A stretch of DNA of 64,000 nucleotides from Promicromonospora sukumoe 327MFSha3.1 (GTDB taxonomy: Bacteria > Actinomycetota > Actinomycetes > Actinomycetales > Cellulomonadaceae). The notes under the pieces were generated by a model. It did no database searches. It was not told where the DNA came from and saw nothing but the letters and a program-made list of their open reading frames with translations. Made by a program: the position numbers and the translations under genes. Shown in pieces: positions 9,490 to 18,089 of this stretch (position 1 is its first letter; each line of letters opens with the position of its first letter). The DNA lies in contig NZ_ARQM01000010.1 of assembly GCF_000385135.1 (NCBI RefSeq), forward strand, positions 1-64,000, in the 5' to 3' direction.

Positions 9490-10448
9490 ACGTCATCGAG
9501 ACCGAGGGCCTGACCCGGGTGTTCACCGGGCGGCCGGAGCGCGGCAACCGGCTGCGGCGCTCGCGGCACGTCGCCGTCGACGACCTCGACCTGACCGTCG
9601 AGGCGGGCGAGTCCGTGGGCTACATCGGCGCCAACGGCGCCGGGAAGTCGACCACCATCAAGATGCTGGTCGGCATCCTGGTGCCCACGAGCGGCACGGT
9701 CACGACCATGGGGCTGCACCCGCTGAAGCAGCGCCGCGTGCTCGCGCGCCGGATCGGCGTGGTGTTCGGGCAGCGCTCGCAGCTGTGGTGGGACCTGCCG
9801 GTTCGGGAGTCGTTCTCGATCCTGGCCGCGATCCACTCCCTGACCGCCGCCGACGAGCGCGCCCGGACCGCCGAGCTCGTCGAGATGCTGGAGATGGGGG
9901 AGTTCCTGGCCACGCCGGTGCGCCAGCTGTCCCTGGGGCAGCGCATGCGCGCCGAGGTCGCGGCCGCGCTGCTGCACCGCCCGGATCTCGTGATCCTCGA
10001 CGAGCCGACGATCGGCCTGGACGTGCTGTCCAAGCAGCGGCTGCGTGAGTTCCTCGTGGCCCAGCGCCGCGAGCACGGCACGACGCTGCTGCTCACGACG
10101 CACGACATGGGCGACGTCGAGCGGCTCTGCGACCGGGTCCTGGTGGTGGACCACGGCCGGCTCGCCTTCGACGGCACCCTCGACGGGCTGGCCCGCACCG
10201 TGGGCGCGCGCCGCGAGCTGGTGGTGGACCTCGCCGCCGCGAGCCCGGACCTGGTCGACGTCGACGGCGCGGAGCACGTGCGCAGCGACTCCGGTGGCCT
10301 GCGGCAGCGCCTCGCGTTCGACCCGCAGCGCACGACGGCGGCCCGGGTGCTCGCCGCGATCTCCGAGCGGGCCGAGGTGCTGGACCTGTCGATCGAGGAG
10401 CCGGACATCGAGGACGTCGTGCGCGAGATCTACCGCGCCACCCGATAG
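9486..10448 (+). CDS. ABC exporter ATP-binding protein (COG4586-like)
   Basis: The 320-residue ATPase powers the two preceding permeases. It has an intact Walker A (GANGAGKSTT, about residue 60), Q-loop region (FGQRSQLWWDLPV), signature (LSLGQRMRAEVAAALL), Walker B (LVILDEPTIGLDVLS) and H-loop (LLTTHDMGDVERLCDR). The LSLGQRMR signature is characteristic of this subfamily. A roughly 100-residue C-terminal domain follows. The ATG overlaps the upstream stop codon. The gene converges on the P450 gene 16 bases away, with no clear terminator between. Confidence 0.92.
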   Translation: MNVIETEGLTRVFTGRPERGNRLRRSRHVAVDDLDLTVEAGESVGYIGANGAGKSTTIKMLVGILVPTSGTVTTMGLHPLKQRRVLARRIGVVFGQRSQLWWDLPVRESFSILAAIHSLTAADERARTAELVEMLEMGEFLATPVRQLSLGQRMRAEVAAALLHRPDLVILDEPTIGLDVLSKQRLREFLVAQRREHGTTLLLTTHDMGDVERLCDRVLVVDHGRLAFDGTLDGLARTVGARRELVVDLAAASPDLVDVDGAEHVRSDSGGLRQRLAFDPQRTTAARVLAAISERAEVLDLSIEEPDIEDVVREIYRATR

Positions 10449-10464
10449 GGCCCGGGACCTGCGG

Positions 10465-11736
10465 TCAGGCGCGCGCCACCACCAGCTCCGAGTACGCGGG
10501 GACGAGCACCTGCCGCTGCGCGCGCCGGCGCACCACACGCAGGGGCGCGCCGTCGCCCCAGAGGGTCCGCAGCAGGGCGGCGATCTCGGCCCTGGCGAGC
10601 GCCGCGCCCAGGCACAGGTGCCGGCCTGCCCCGAACCAGAGCTGCCGGGTCTCCGGCACGTACGGCCGGTCCGCCCGGAACGGCCCCGCCGCGGCGTTCG
10701 CCGACCACACGAGGAGCATGATCCGCTCGCCGGCCCGCAGCCTCGCCCCGCCCACCTCGACGTCCTGCGCGACGCCGCGCCCGATCACCGACGCGGGGCT
10801 CGTCACCCGCAGACCCTCGCGGACCGCGTTCTCGACCGGGTCACCCTCGCCGGGCAGGAGGCTGCCCGGCGCGCCGTCGTCGACGGCCCGGGACATGCGT
10901 GCGATCAGCTTGTGCTGCTCGCTGGTGTCCACGAGCAACGCGGTGGTCCGCATCATGGCGCTCGCCGACGTCTCGGTGCCCGCCACCATGAGGAGGCTCG
11001 CGAGACCCGTCGTCTCCTGGAGGCCCAGACCCAGCTCGCGGCACCGGCCGAGCAGCCGGTCGGGCGGTGCGGTGCGCCAGCCCTCCGGGACCCCTGCGGT
11101 GAGCTCCTCGACGATCGTCCGTGCGGTGGCGATCTGGTCAGGGGAGAGCCGGGTGGAGCCCGCGGTGCCGAGCGCGACGGTGGCGAGGCGCTCCCCGGTG
11201 GCGAAGGCGTCGAGGGCGTCCTCGTCGCTCGGCCACGCGTCGCCGGCGTCGGCCGGGGCCGGCAGCCCGAGCAGCGAGATCATCATGCGGCCGACCAGCA
11301 CGCGGGCGAGCCGCGCGACGTCCACCCGCCCGCCCGCGCGCAGCGTGTCGCCCGCGTCTGCGAGGACCGGGCCCCAGGTGTTCGCGACGAGCGCGGCCGA
11401 ACCTGCCTCCGTGAACAGCTCGCGCGAGCGGGACCGCAGGGCATGGTGTCCGGGGCCGTCGAAGACGCCGGGCACCCAGTCGCCCAGGATCTGGGTCCAG
11501 AGGTCACCCACGCCGCCCTCGCCGAGGATCGTGAACGAACGATGGTCCCGCAGGACGGTGCGGGCGACGACCGGGTCGGACGTCACCCAGCCGATTCCCG
11601 GCACCTTTCGTACCGGCGAGCCCGTGGCGGGCCATCTCCGGGCCGCGGTGCCCACCAGGAGCAGCCCGGCCATCGCCGGCCGGGCGCGGTACAGCAGGCC
11701 CAGCTCGTGCCGGGTCGTCGCGAAGGTCTGGATCAC
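10465..11736 (-). CDS. cytochrome P450 (first of two)
   Basis: This 423-residue P450 shows the I-helix oxygen-activation motif AGTETSASAM (about residue 250), the K-helix ExxR within VREGLRVTSPA, and the haem loop FGAGRHLCLGAALARAE with the thiolate cysteine. It lacks a membrane anchor, like other soluble bacterial P450s, and needs separate redox partners that are not encoded here. The GTG at 11736 was chosen because AGGG lies 7 bases upstream; a GTG at 11745 is also in frame. It is transcribed divergently from the thiolase gene across a 79-base gap, suggesting shared control with the biosynthetic operon. Confidence 0.93.
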   Translation of the reverse strand: MIQTFATTRHELGLLYRARPAMAGLLLVGTAARRWPATGSPVRKVPGIGWVTSDPVVARTVLRDHRSFTILGEGGVGDLWTQILGDWVPGVFDGPGHHALRSRSRELFTEAGSAALVANTWGPVLADAGDTLRAGGRVDVARLARVLVGRMMISLLGLPAPADAGDAWPSDEDALDAFATGERLATVALGTAGSTRLSPDQIATARTIVEELTAGVPEGWRTAPPDRLLGRCRELGLGLQETTGLASLLMVAGTETSASAMMRTTALLVDTSEQHKLIARMSRAVDDGAPGSLLPGEGDPVENAVREGLRVTSPASVIGRGVAQDVEVGGARLRAGERIMLLVWSANAAAGPFRADRPYVPETRQLWFGAGRHLCLGAALARAEIAALLRTLWGDGAPLRVVRRRAQRQVLVPAYSELVVARA

Positions 11737-11815
11737 GGCCGTCACCCTATGCGTACCGGCACCCGCGGGTCCGGCCGTCACCAGCGTGAGATGTCGGGCC
11801 GCTACCGTGTGGCGC

Positions 11816-12991
11816 GTGCTTCCCGAACCGGCCGCGGTGCTGAGCCCCGCACCTGCCCGATCCGCCGAGCCTGTCCCGTCGACCCAGCAGTCGCCCGCCC
11901 CGGGCCCACGCTCCGGCCCGCGACCCGTCGCCCGCATCGCCGAGGTGGCCGTCCACCTGCCCGAGAACAGCCGCGACGTGGCCGAGGCCGAGCGCGACCT
12001 GCACCGCAGGAACCCGAAGGTCGCGCCCCGGATCCCGATGGTGTCGCGCCTGACCGGCGTGCGCCGCGTCCACGTGGCCGACGCCGACCAGCAGGCCTCC
12101 GACCTGGCCGTCGCCGCCTCCCGCACCCTGCTGGAGCGGGCGGGCCTGGGGCCCCAGGACGTCGACCTGCTGATCTTCGCGTCCGCGACCCAGGACATGA
12201 TCGAGCCCGCAACCAGCCACATCACGGCGGCCAAGCTGGGCGTCCGGGCGCCCGTGATGGACGTCAAGAACGCCTGCAACTCCGTGCTCAACGGGATCGA
12301 GGTGGCCGAGGCCCTCATCGGGACCGGCCGGTACCGGCGCGTGCTGGTCGCGTGCGGCGAGATGCCGACGCGCGGCGTCCGGTGGGACGTGCCCGACCGG
12401 GCGACGTACGCCATGTCCGCGGCTGGCTACACGATGTCCGACGGCGGGGCCGCGGTGCTGGTGGAGGCGGCCGAGGCGCCGTCCGGCTTCGAGGACGAGC
12501 TGGCCGCCGAGCTGGCTGGCCTGGTGTCGTCCGGTGACCGCCCGTCGGGGATCCTCGGCTCGGCGTTCACCGCCGAGTCGCAGCACTGGGACGTCGGCAT
12601 GCTGCCGGGCGGCGGCACCGTCAACCCGCGCGACCCGGAGCGCAGCTACTTCGAGATCGACGGCTCGCGGCTGCGCGAGGCGTTCCTCGCGCTCGGCCCC
12701 GGCCCTGTGCGGGAGGCGCTGGACCAGGCCGGCGTGACCATGGACGACGTCGCGCTCGTCGCGGTGCACCAGGTCGCCGTCGGCTACCTCGCCGACGTGC
12801 ACGCGGCGCTCGGCGTGCCGGCCGACCGGACGATCGTCACGGTGGCCGACCACGGCAACCTGGCCTCGGCCACGTTGCCGCTGCAGCTCGTGACGGCCCT
12901 GGAGTCGGGCCGGCTGCGGCGCGGTGACGTGGTGCTGCTCCTGGGGCTCGCGGGCGGCATCAGCATGGGTGCGATGGTGGTCCGGTGGTGA
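11816..12991 (+). CDS. OleA-like thiolase / 3-oxoacyl-ACP synthase III family condensing enzyme
   Basis: This 391-residue thiolase-fold protein has the nucleophile Cys154 in MDVKNACNSVLNGIE, a His in AVHQVAVGY and an Asn in HGNLASATLPLQL. It also has Glu130 in DMIEPATSHITAAKLG, 24 residues before the Cys. As I recall, such a Glu (Glu117 in Xanthomonas OleA, 26 residues before Cys143) marks OleA, which condenses two fatty acyl-CoAs head to head into a 2-alkyl-3-ketoacid. With OleC- and OleD-like genes downstream, OleA function is likelier than KAS III of fatty acid synthesis. A GTG at 11807 is an alternative start. The first 45 residues are a Pro/Ala-rich extension. The 3' end overlaps the glycosyltransferase gene. 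Confidence 0.82.
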   Translation: MLPEPAAVLSPAPARSAEPVPSTQQSPAPGPRSGPRPVARIAEVAVHLPENSRDVAEAERDLHRRNPKVAPRIPMVSRLTGVRRVHVADADQQASDLAVAASRTLLERAGLGPQDVDLLIFASATQDMIEPATSHITAAKLGVRAPVMDVKNACNSVLNGIEVAEALIGTGRYRRVLVACGEMPTRGVRWDVPDRATYAMSAAGYTMSDGGAAVLVEAAEAPSGFEDELAAELAGLVSSGDRPSGILGSAFTAESQHWDVGMLPGGGTVNPRDPERSYFEIDGSRLREAFLALGPGPVREALDQAGVTMDDVALVAVHQVAVGYLADVHAALGVPADRTIVTVADHGNLASATLPLQLVTALESGRLRRGDVVLLLGLAGGISMGAMVVRW

Positions 12992-13767
12992 ACCCGCGAG
13001 AGAGCAGAGCCCGTCTCACCGTCGTCGTGCCCGCGCTGAACGAGGCGCACGAGCACGGGATCCTGCGGACGCTCGAGGCGCTGCACGCCCAGGAGGACGA
13101 CGACTTCGACCTCGTCGTGGTGGACAACGGCTCCACGGACGGCACTCCCGACGTCGTCCGCAAGGCGATCGCCGAGTGGGGGCGGCTGCGCTGGCAGGTG
13201 GTGACCGAACCCGAGAAGGGGACCGGGGCCGCGGCCGACACGGGGATGCGGACCGCGATCGCCCAGGGCGCCGAGCTGCTGGCGCGGACCGACGCCGACT
13301 GCCTGCCGCCCCCCGGGTGGACCCGTGCGGTGCGCGCGGCATTCGCGTCGGGCGACGAGCTGGTCGCCGGGCGGCTCGTGCCACGCAGGGACGACCTGCC
13401 GGTCTCGCGGTTCCAGCAGGGCGTGCTGTCGTTCGCGCTGTGGGTCTCCAGCGCGTTCGGCAAGGTGCGGCCCGGGAACCAGGACGAGGGGTACCTGGGG
13501 CCGTACGTGATGGCGCCGGGCTGCAACATGGCGATCACGGCGTCCCTGTACGAGCGGGCGGGCGGGTTCCCGCGCACCCGGATCGAGGACGTGCACGAGG
13601 ACCGCGCCCTGGTCAACGCCGTGCGCCGGCTGACGACGCGGTACGCGGAGCACCGCGAGGTCTGGGTGCGGGCGTCGACCCGCCGCGTGCACGCGTGGGG
13701 CCTGGTGCGGACGCTCGGCTGGTACGCCGACCACCGCTACCGGCCCGAGGTCGTGGACATCCGATGA
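12988..13767 (+). CDS. family 2 glycosyltransferase
   Basis: The 259-residue protein is a GT-A fold enzyme: TVVVPALNEAHEHGILRTL at the N-terminus, the nucleotide-binding DLVVVDNGSTDGT, the metal-binding DAD in LARTDADCLPPPGW, and an ED motif in TRIEDVHEDRALV. No membrane segments are evident beyond a short hydrophobic patch. Donor and acceptor are unknown. Its place inside an ole-like operon suggests it sugar-decorates a lipid-like product, which is inference. The GTG start overlaps the thiolase stop codon (GTGA), and its own stop overlaps a P450 start. Confidence 0.88.
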   Translation: MNPRESRARLTVVVPALNEAHEHGILRTLEALHAQEDDDFDLVVVDNGSTDGTPDVVRKAIAEWGRLRWQVVTEPEKGTGAAADTGMRTAIAQGAELLARTDADCLPPPGWTRAVRAAFASGDELVAGRLVPRRDDLPVSRFQQGVLSFALWVSSAFGKVRPGNQDEGYLGPYVMAPGCNMAITASLYERAGGFPRTRIEDVHEDRALVNAVRRLTTRYAEHREVWVRASTRRVHAWGLVRTLGWYADHRYRPEVVDIR

Positions 13768-15137
13768 CCACGGACGTACCCACGGAGGGCCATCTGCCGC
13801 CCGCTGCCGGGCCGTCGTCGACCACAGCTGTTCCTGCCGGTACGGGGCCCGCTCTGGCAGGAACCGCTGTGGTCGACGGAGGCCGGGCGGGCGGGGACGC
13901 GCGGACCGGGGACCCGGGGACCGGGGCCGAGGGGGTCTGGGAGGAGCGGGTGCAGCGGGCCGCGCACCCGCTCGCGTATCCCGCGCTGCGGTCCGCGCGG
14001 AGACGCCCGGTGGTGCGGGTCCCGCGCATCGGCGTGGTGGTGAGCGACGCCGCGATCGCGCGCGAGGTGCTGCTCGACCTGGACCACTTCTCCAAGGTGG
14101 GCCCGGGAGCGCCGTCGGACCTGTGGACGCCCGTGCTGGGGCCGTCCGTTCTGCTCAACATGGAGGGCGCGGAGCATGCCGCGCTGCGGCGCGCGCTCGG
14201 GCCGTTGTTCTCACCCCGGGCGGTGCGGGAGCTGGTGTCCGGGGCGGACGTCGCTGGCGGTGCCGGGACGCCGGGCGCCGGAGCGGACGGCGGCGGCGTG
14301 CTGCCGGACCTGACGCGGCGGCTCGCCGCAGGGGAGAAGGTCGACCTGGCGGCCGCCGTGACGGCGCAGGCCGGCGCGGTGATCTGCGGGATGGTCGGCC
14401 TGCCGCCGACGGACGACGCCGTGCGCTCCGCGATGTCGGCCGCCCGGACGATCACCGGCATGGTGCGGCTGCACCGCCACGGGCTCACGCGGTCCCAGGT
14501 GGTGCGGGCGCGGGCCGTGCTGGAGCGGCTGACGGCGCCCGCCCGCGTGGCCTACCGCGCCGGGGACCCGGCGACCGTGCCGGGGCGCATGCGGGACCTC
14601 GGGCTCTCCGAGCGGGAGGCGATGGGCGCCGTCGGCGCGTTCGTGCTCACCGGTACCGAGACCATCCAGTCGCTCGTGCCGCGGCTCGTCGCTATCGCGC
14701 ACGACACCGGCTGGACCACGCGGCTGCTGGCGGACGACGCCGCGCTGCGGCGCCGGGCCGTCGAGGAAGGGCTGCGCGTGACCGTGCCGACGCCCGCGAT
14801 GCTGCGCTCGGTGCGGGCCGACGCGACGGTGGGCGGGCTGCCTGTCGCCGCCGGGGAGCGCGTGGTGATCGCCACCGTGAACTGCTGCCGGGCCGCCGGC
14901 GGCTTCGATCCCGACCGGCCCGTCGACCCCGCGGTGCGGCACCTGTGGTTCGGCGCGGGACCACACTTCTGCCTCGGCATGCCGCTCGCGATGGCGCAGG
15001 TGGACGCCGTCCTGGACGCGCTCGCGGCCGCGGCGTCGGACGGGCGCGTCCCGGTCGTGGGGCGGCGCCGGGCCGCGCGGGGCGTGCTGGTCCCGGCGTA
15101 CCGGTCGCTGGAGCTGAGCCTGGGGGAGAGCGCATGA
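13764..15137 (+). CDS. cytochrome P450 (second of two)
   Basis: The P450 core is clear: I-helix FVLTGTETIQSLV, ExxR in VEEGLRVTVPTPAM, and haem loop FGAGPHFCLGMPLAMAQ. The ATG at 13764 overlaps the preceding stop codon and gives 457 residues. The first 60 are Gly/Pro/Ala-rich and encode a long inverted repeat. A GTG at 13950 preceded by GGGAGGAG would give a more usual 395-residue enzyme that aligns better with the first P450. The true start is therefore uncertain. It overlaps the ligase gene by 4 bases. The product likely oxidises the cluster's acyl product; no redox partner is nearby. Confidence 0.9.
   Translation: MTTDVPTEGHLPPAAGPSSTTAVPAGTGPALAGTAVVDGGRAGGDARTGDPGTGAEGVWEERVQRAAHPLAYPALRSARRRPVVRVPRIGVVVSDAAIAREVLLDLDHFSKVGPGAPSDLWTPVLGPSVLLNMEGAEHAALRRALGPLFSPRAVRELVSGADVAGGAGTPGAGADGGGVLPDLTRRLAAGEKVDLAAAVTAQAGAVICGMVGLPPTDDAVRSAMSAARTITGMVRLHRHGLTRSQVVRARAVLERLTAPARVAYRAGDPATVPGRMRDLGLSEREAMGAVGAFVLTGTETIQSLVPRLVAIAHDTGWTTRLLADDAALRRRAVEEGLRVTVPTPAMLRSVRADATVGGLPVAAGERVVIATVNCCRAAGGFDPDRPVDPAVRHLWFGAGPHFCLGMPLAMAQVDAVLDALAAAASDGRVPVVGRRRAARGVLVPAYRSLELSLGESA
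13815..13879. repeat. 24-base inverted repeat near the 5' end of the second P450 gene
   Basis: The arms 13815-13838 and 13856-13879 match at 22 of 24 positions around a 17-base loop. The hairpin resembles the intergenic terminator-type hairpins elsewhere in this window, but it lies inside the longest reading of the P450 gene. If that gene really starts at 13950, the hairpin is intergenic and could act as an internal attenuator or mRNA-processing site. Confidence 0.85.
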
Positions 15138-17032
15138 CCCACTTCCTGGACGTGCTTGCGTCCCTGGCCCGGGACACGCCCGACGCCGTGGCGCTGCGCT
15201 GGTTCGGCGGCCGCGACGGCGCCCGCGTGCGCGAGGAGGTCACGTTCGCCGGGCTCGCGGAGCGCGTCGAGCGGACGGCGTCCGGGCTGCGGGCGCTGGG
15301 CATGGAGCCCGGCGACCGGGTGCTGTTCAGCATCCGGCCCCGGCCCGAGGGTGTCGTCCTGTGCCTCGCGATCCTGCGCGCGGGCGGCGCCGTCGTCTTC
15401 GTGGACCCGGGCTCGACGCCGGAGCTGTTCGCGGCCCGGATCGCGGCGGCGCGGCCGCGCTGGGCGGCGACCGAGGCGCTGCTCTACGCGGCGTCGTCGG
15501 GGCCCCTGCGCGGCATCGCCCGGTCGCGCGGGCTCCTGCTGCCCGACTACGGGCGGCTGCCCGTGCGGCACCTGTACTCCGGCAGGTGGCTGCCCGGGGT
15601 CCCGCGGGGTGCGCGGCGTGCGGCTCGGGTTCTTGCTGACGACGTTCGTCCGACGGCGGGGCTCCGGACGGCGGGGCTTCGGACGGCGGGGTTCCCGACG
15701 GCGGACGGAGGGGCCGAGGGCGGGCCCGACGGCAGGGCGGACGGCGGCGACCCGGCCCTGATCGTCTTCACGTCCGGGACCACGGCCGAGCCCAAGGCCG
15801 TGGTGCACACGGCCGGCACGCTCGGCGGCATGCTGGGTCTGTTCGCCCAGGTGGGCGGGCTGCGGACCGGCCAGCGGGCGCACACCGACCAGATGTTCCT
15901 CGGGCTCCCGGCGGTCCTGTCGGGCGGCACGTGGGAGATCCCGGCGCGCGCGCCCAAGGACGACCCCGCGGCGTTCGCGCGCGGGGTCGCGGGCGCCGAC
16001 TCGTCGTTCCTGGTGCCCGCCGACGTGACCGCGCTGCTCGACGTCCTGGAGGCTCAGGGCGCGGACGGTGATCCGGGCGGTGTTGGTGCGGGCAGTGGTG
16101 TGGACTCCGCGGCCGGCCCGGCTGCGGGCAGTGCCGTCGGCCCGGCCGTGCTCGCGGTCGGGGCCGCGCCGGTGACCGTCGCGCTGCTCGAACGCGGCCG
16201 GCGGGTCCTGCCGGGCACGCGCTGGATCGCCGTCTACGGCGCGACCGAGATCCTGCCCGCCGCGATGACCGACGCCGACGAGAAGATCGCGGCCGCCAGC
16301 GGATCCGGGACGGCCGGCGAAGCGTCGGGCGATCTCGTGGGCCGCCCGCTGGACGGCATCGGCGTGCGGATCGACACCGCCGTCGTCGGACTGGACGAGG
16401 ACCCGCCCGGGGCTGGTTCTGGGGGCGGCGCGGACGCCAGAGCCGGCGCGGACGGCGGAGCAGGGGCCCCCGGCGAGGCCCCCGTGGTGGGGGAGCTGGT
16501 GCTCACGGGGCCGTCCCTGATGGCGGGGTACCTGGCGGACCTCGACGCCGGCAAGCCCCGGGCGACCGAGCACCGCACGGGTGACCTGGCCTACCAGGAC
16601 GCGGAGGGCCGGATCGTGCTGGTGGGCCGCAACCGGGACATGATCATCCGCGGCACGGTGAACATCTACCCGGGCCTCTTCGAGCCCCGGCTGCGGGACC
16701 TGCCGGTGGTCGCCGACGCCGTCATGGTGGGCGTCCCCATGCCCGACGGCGACGAGCGGGTGGTCCTCGTGGTGACCGCCGAGGACGCTGCGCAGGGGGA
16801 CGCACCCCGGAACCAGGGCTCTCCTCGGAACCAGGGCATCCCGGAGGTGCGGGCCGGCACGGACCTGGCGCGGGCGGTCGAGGCCCAGGTGGGGCGGGTC
16901 CTGGACCACGGCGCGCTGCCGGACCTGGTGGTCGAGGCGTCGCACGTACCGCTGGCGGGCCGCTCCCGGAAACCCGACCGTCATGCCCTGGTCGACCTGG
17001 TTTCACCACTCGCGGGTACAGTGCGCGCATGA
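15134..17032 (+). CDS. OleC-like AMP-dependent ligase (possible beta-lactone synthetase)
   Basis: The 632-residue adenylate-forming enzyme has the ATP-binding loop IVFTSGTTAEPKAVVH (about residue 210), the A5 motif YGATEILPAAM, the A7/A8 stretch RTGDLAYQDAEGRIVLVGRNR and a C-terminal Lys in RSRKPDRHAL. In ole pathways OleC activates a 2-alkyl-3-hydroxyacid and closes a beta-lactone. The YGATE-LP motif is what I remember of OleC, but fatty acyl-AMP or CoA ligase activity cannot be excluded. Several Gly/Ala/Asp-rich insertions (near residues 170-200, 310-330 and 430-450) look like repeat expansion. No alpha/beta-hydrolase (OleB) domain is fused, unlike OleBC fusions known in some actinobacteria. 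ATGA overlaps on both sides. Confidence 0.8.
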   Translation: MTHFLDVLASLARDTPDAVALRWFGGRDGARVREEVTFAGLAERVERTASGLRALGMEPGDRVLFSIRPRPEGVVLCLAILRAGGAVVFVDPGSTPELFAARIAAARPRWAATEALLYAASSGPLRGIARSRGLLLPDYGRLPVRHLYSGRWLPGVPRGARRAARVLADDVRPTAGLRTAGLRTAGFPTADGGAEGGPDGRADGGDPALIVFTSGTTAEPKAVVHTAGTLGGMLGLFAQVGGLRTGQRAHTDQMFLGLPAVLSGGTWEIPARAPKDDPAAFARGVAGADSSFLVPADVTALLDVLEAQGADGDPGGVGAGSGVDSAAGPAAGSAVGPAVLAVGAAPVTVALLERGRRVLPGTRWIAVYGATEILPAAMTDADEKIAAASGSGTAGEASGDLVGRPLDGIGVRIDTAVVGLDEDPPGAGSGGGADARAGADGGAGAPGEAPVVGELVLTGPSLMAGYLADLDAGKPRATEHRTGDLAYQDAEGRIVLVGRNRDMIIRGTVNIYPGLFEPRLRDLPVVADAVMVGVPMPDGDERVVLVVTAEDAAQGDAPRNQGSPRNQGIPEVRAGTDLARAVEAQVGRVLDHGALPDLVVEASHVPLAGRSRKPDRHALVDLVSPLAGTVRA

Positions 17033-18003
17033 GGGTGGCAGTGACCGGTTCGTCGGGTTTCGTTGGTGGGGCTGTGGTGCGGGACCTCGCGGCGCACGGG
17101 CACGAGGTGATCGCGTTCTCGCGGCGCGTCCCGCGGGTGCCCGCCGAGCTCCTCGACCGGGTCGCCCACCAGTTCTGGGACCTGCGCGACGGCCCACTGC
17201 CTAAGGAGGACCGGCCCGAGGACGTCGACGTCGTGGTGCACTGCGGCGCGGCCGTCGGCGACGGCGGCAGCCACGCCCGCGCCTGGGTGGTCAACGTCGA
17301 GGGCACCCGCGCGGTCCGCGAGACGTTCCCGGACGCGCGGTTCGTCCACCTGTCGTCCGGCAGCGTGTACGACCCCCGGACGCCGAGCGTCGTCGCGACC
17401 GAGGCCGAGGCGCCCGCGCGCGGCTACGTGAACCCCTACGGCAAGACCAAGGCCGCCGCCGAGCGGTACCTCGCGGCCGACGCCGCGCGCGAGGACCGCG
17501 GCCCCGTCGTCGTGCTGCGGCCGCACGCGGTCTACGGCCCGGGCGACACCACGCTGCTGCCGCGGCTCGAGTCCGCGGCGATCGGGGCCTGGCTGCCGCT
17601 CCCCGGTGGCGGCCGGGTGCGCCAGCACCTCACGCACGTCGACACCCTGGCCCGCGCGGTGCGTGCCGCCCTGGACGTGGACGTCGAGCCGGAGATCGCC
17701 GCCGGTCGGCCGCTCGTCGCGAACGTCGCGGACGCCAGTCCCGTCGACCTCGACCAGACGCTCGAGCTGCTGATGTTCGCCCGGTTCCGTCCGGTGCAGG
17801 TGGTGGAGATCCCGCTCCGGCTGGCCAACGCGCTCGCCTGGGTGGGCGAGCGCGTGGCCCGGTGGACCGGGCGCGAGCCCCGGCTGACGCGCTACGCCAT
17901 CAGCCACCTCGCCATGGAGCGCACCTACGACCTCACGGTGCTGCGGGAACGCCTCGGCGTGGACCCCGCGCCGACGTCGCTGCACGGCGCGATGAGCTGG
18001 TAG
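17029..18003 (+). CDS. OleD-like NAD(P)-dependent 3-hydroxyacid dehydrogenase / epimerase family protein
   Basis: The 324-residue Rossmann protein starts MRVAVTGSSGFVGGAVVRDL (GxxGxxG), with a Ser-Tyr-Lys catalytic set (SSGSVYDP, then YGKTKAAAERY) as in extended SDRs. The VVLRPHAVYGPGDTTLLPRL stretch is typical of 3-beta-HSD/OleD-like reductases. In ole pathways OleD reduces the 2-alkyl-3-ketoacid made by OleA to the hydroxyacid used by OleC. It is the last gene of the five-gene chain and starts inside the ligase stop codon. A terminator hairpin follows 5 bases after its stop. Confidence 0.83.
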   Translation: MRVAVTGSSGFVGGAVVRDLAAHGHEVIAFSRRVPRVPAELLDRVAHQFWDLRDGPLPKEDRPEDVDVVVHCGAAVGDGGSHARAWVVNVEGTRAVRETFPDARFVHLSSGSVYDPRTPSVVATEAEAPARGYVNPYGKTKAAAERYLAADAAREDRGPVVVLRPHAVYGPGDTTLLPRLESAAIGAWLPLPGGGRVRQHLTHVDTLARAVRAALDVDVEPEIAAGRPLVANVADASPVDLDQTLELLMFARFRPVQVVEIPLRLANALAWVGERVARWTGREPRLTRYAISHLAMERTYDLTVLRERLGVDPAPTSLHGAMSW

Positions 18004-18007
18004 CCCC

Positions 18008-18055
18008 ACGTGTCAGACGTACAGGTCCCTCCCGTGACCTGTACGTCCGACACGT
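18008..18055 (+). terminator. terminator hairpin, ACGTGTCAGAC family
   Basis: The 19-base arms at 18008-18026 and 18037-18055 pair with a single mismatch that would be a G-U pair in RNA. It ends the biosynthetic operon. Closely related hairpins lie at 39170 and 62183, so this is also a repeat family. Confidence 0.85.
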
Positions 18056-18089
18056 TCGGCGGTTGTCCGGAATGCCCTACCCTGTGCGG

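Noticed and set aside
7842-10448. Exporter assigned to the P450/ole-like cluster
   Set aside because: The exporter operon converges on the cluster and this ABC-2 trio is found in many contexts, so a functional link is not supported by sequence alone.
14552-16984. 810-codon open frame opposite the second P450 and ligase genes
   Set aside because: Composition is typical of GC-driven antisense frames and it crosses two clear genes with overlapping starts.
10465-18003. Type II polyketide or ordinary fatty acid synthesis cluster
   Set aside because: There is only one condensing enzyme, no chain-length factor and no acyl carrier protein, and the ligase and reductase fit an ole-like pathway better.
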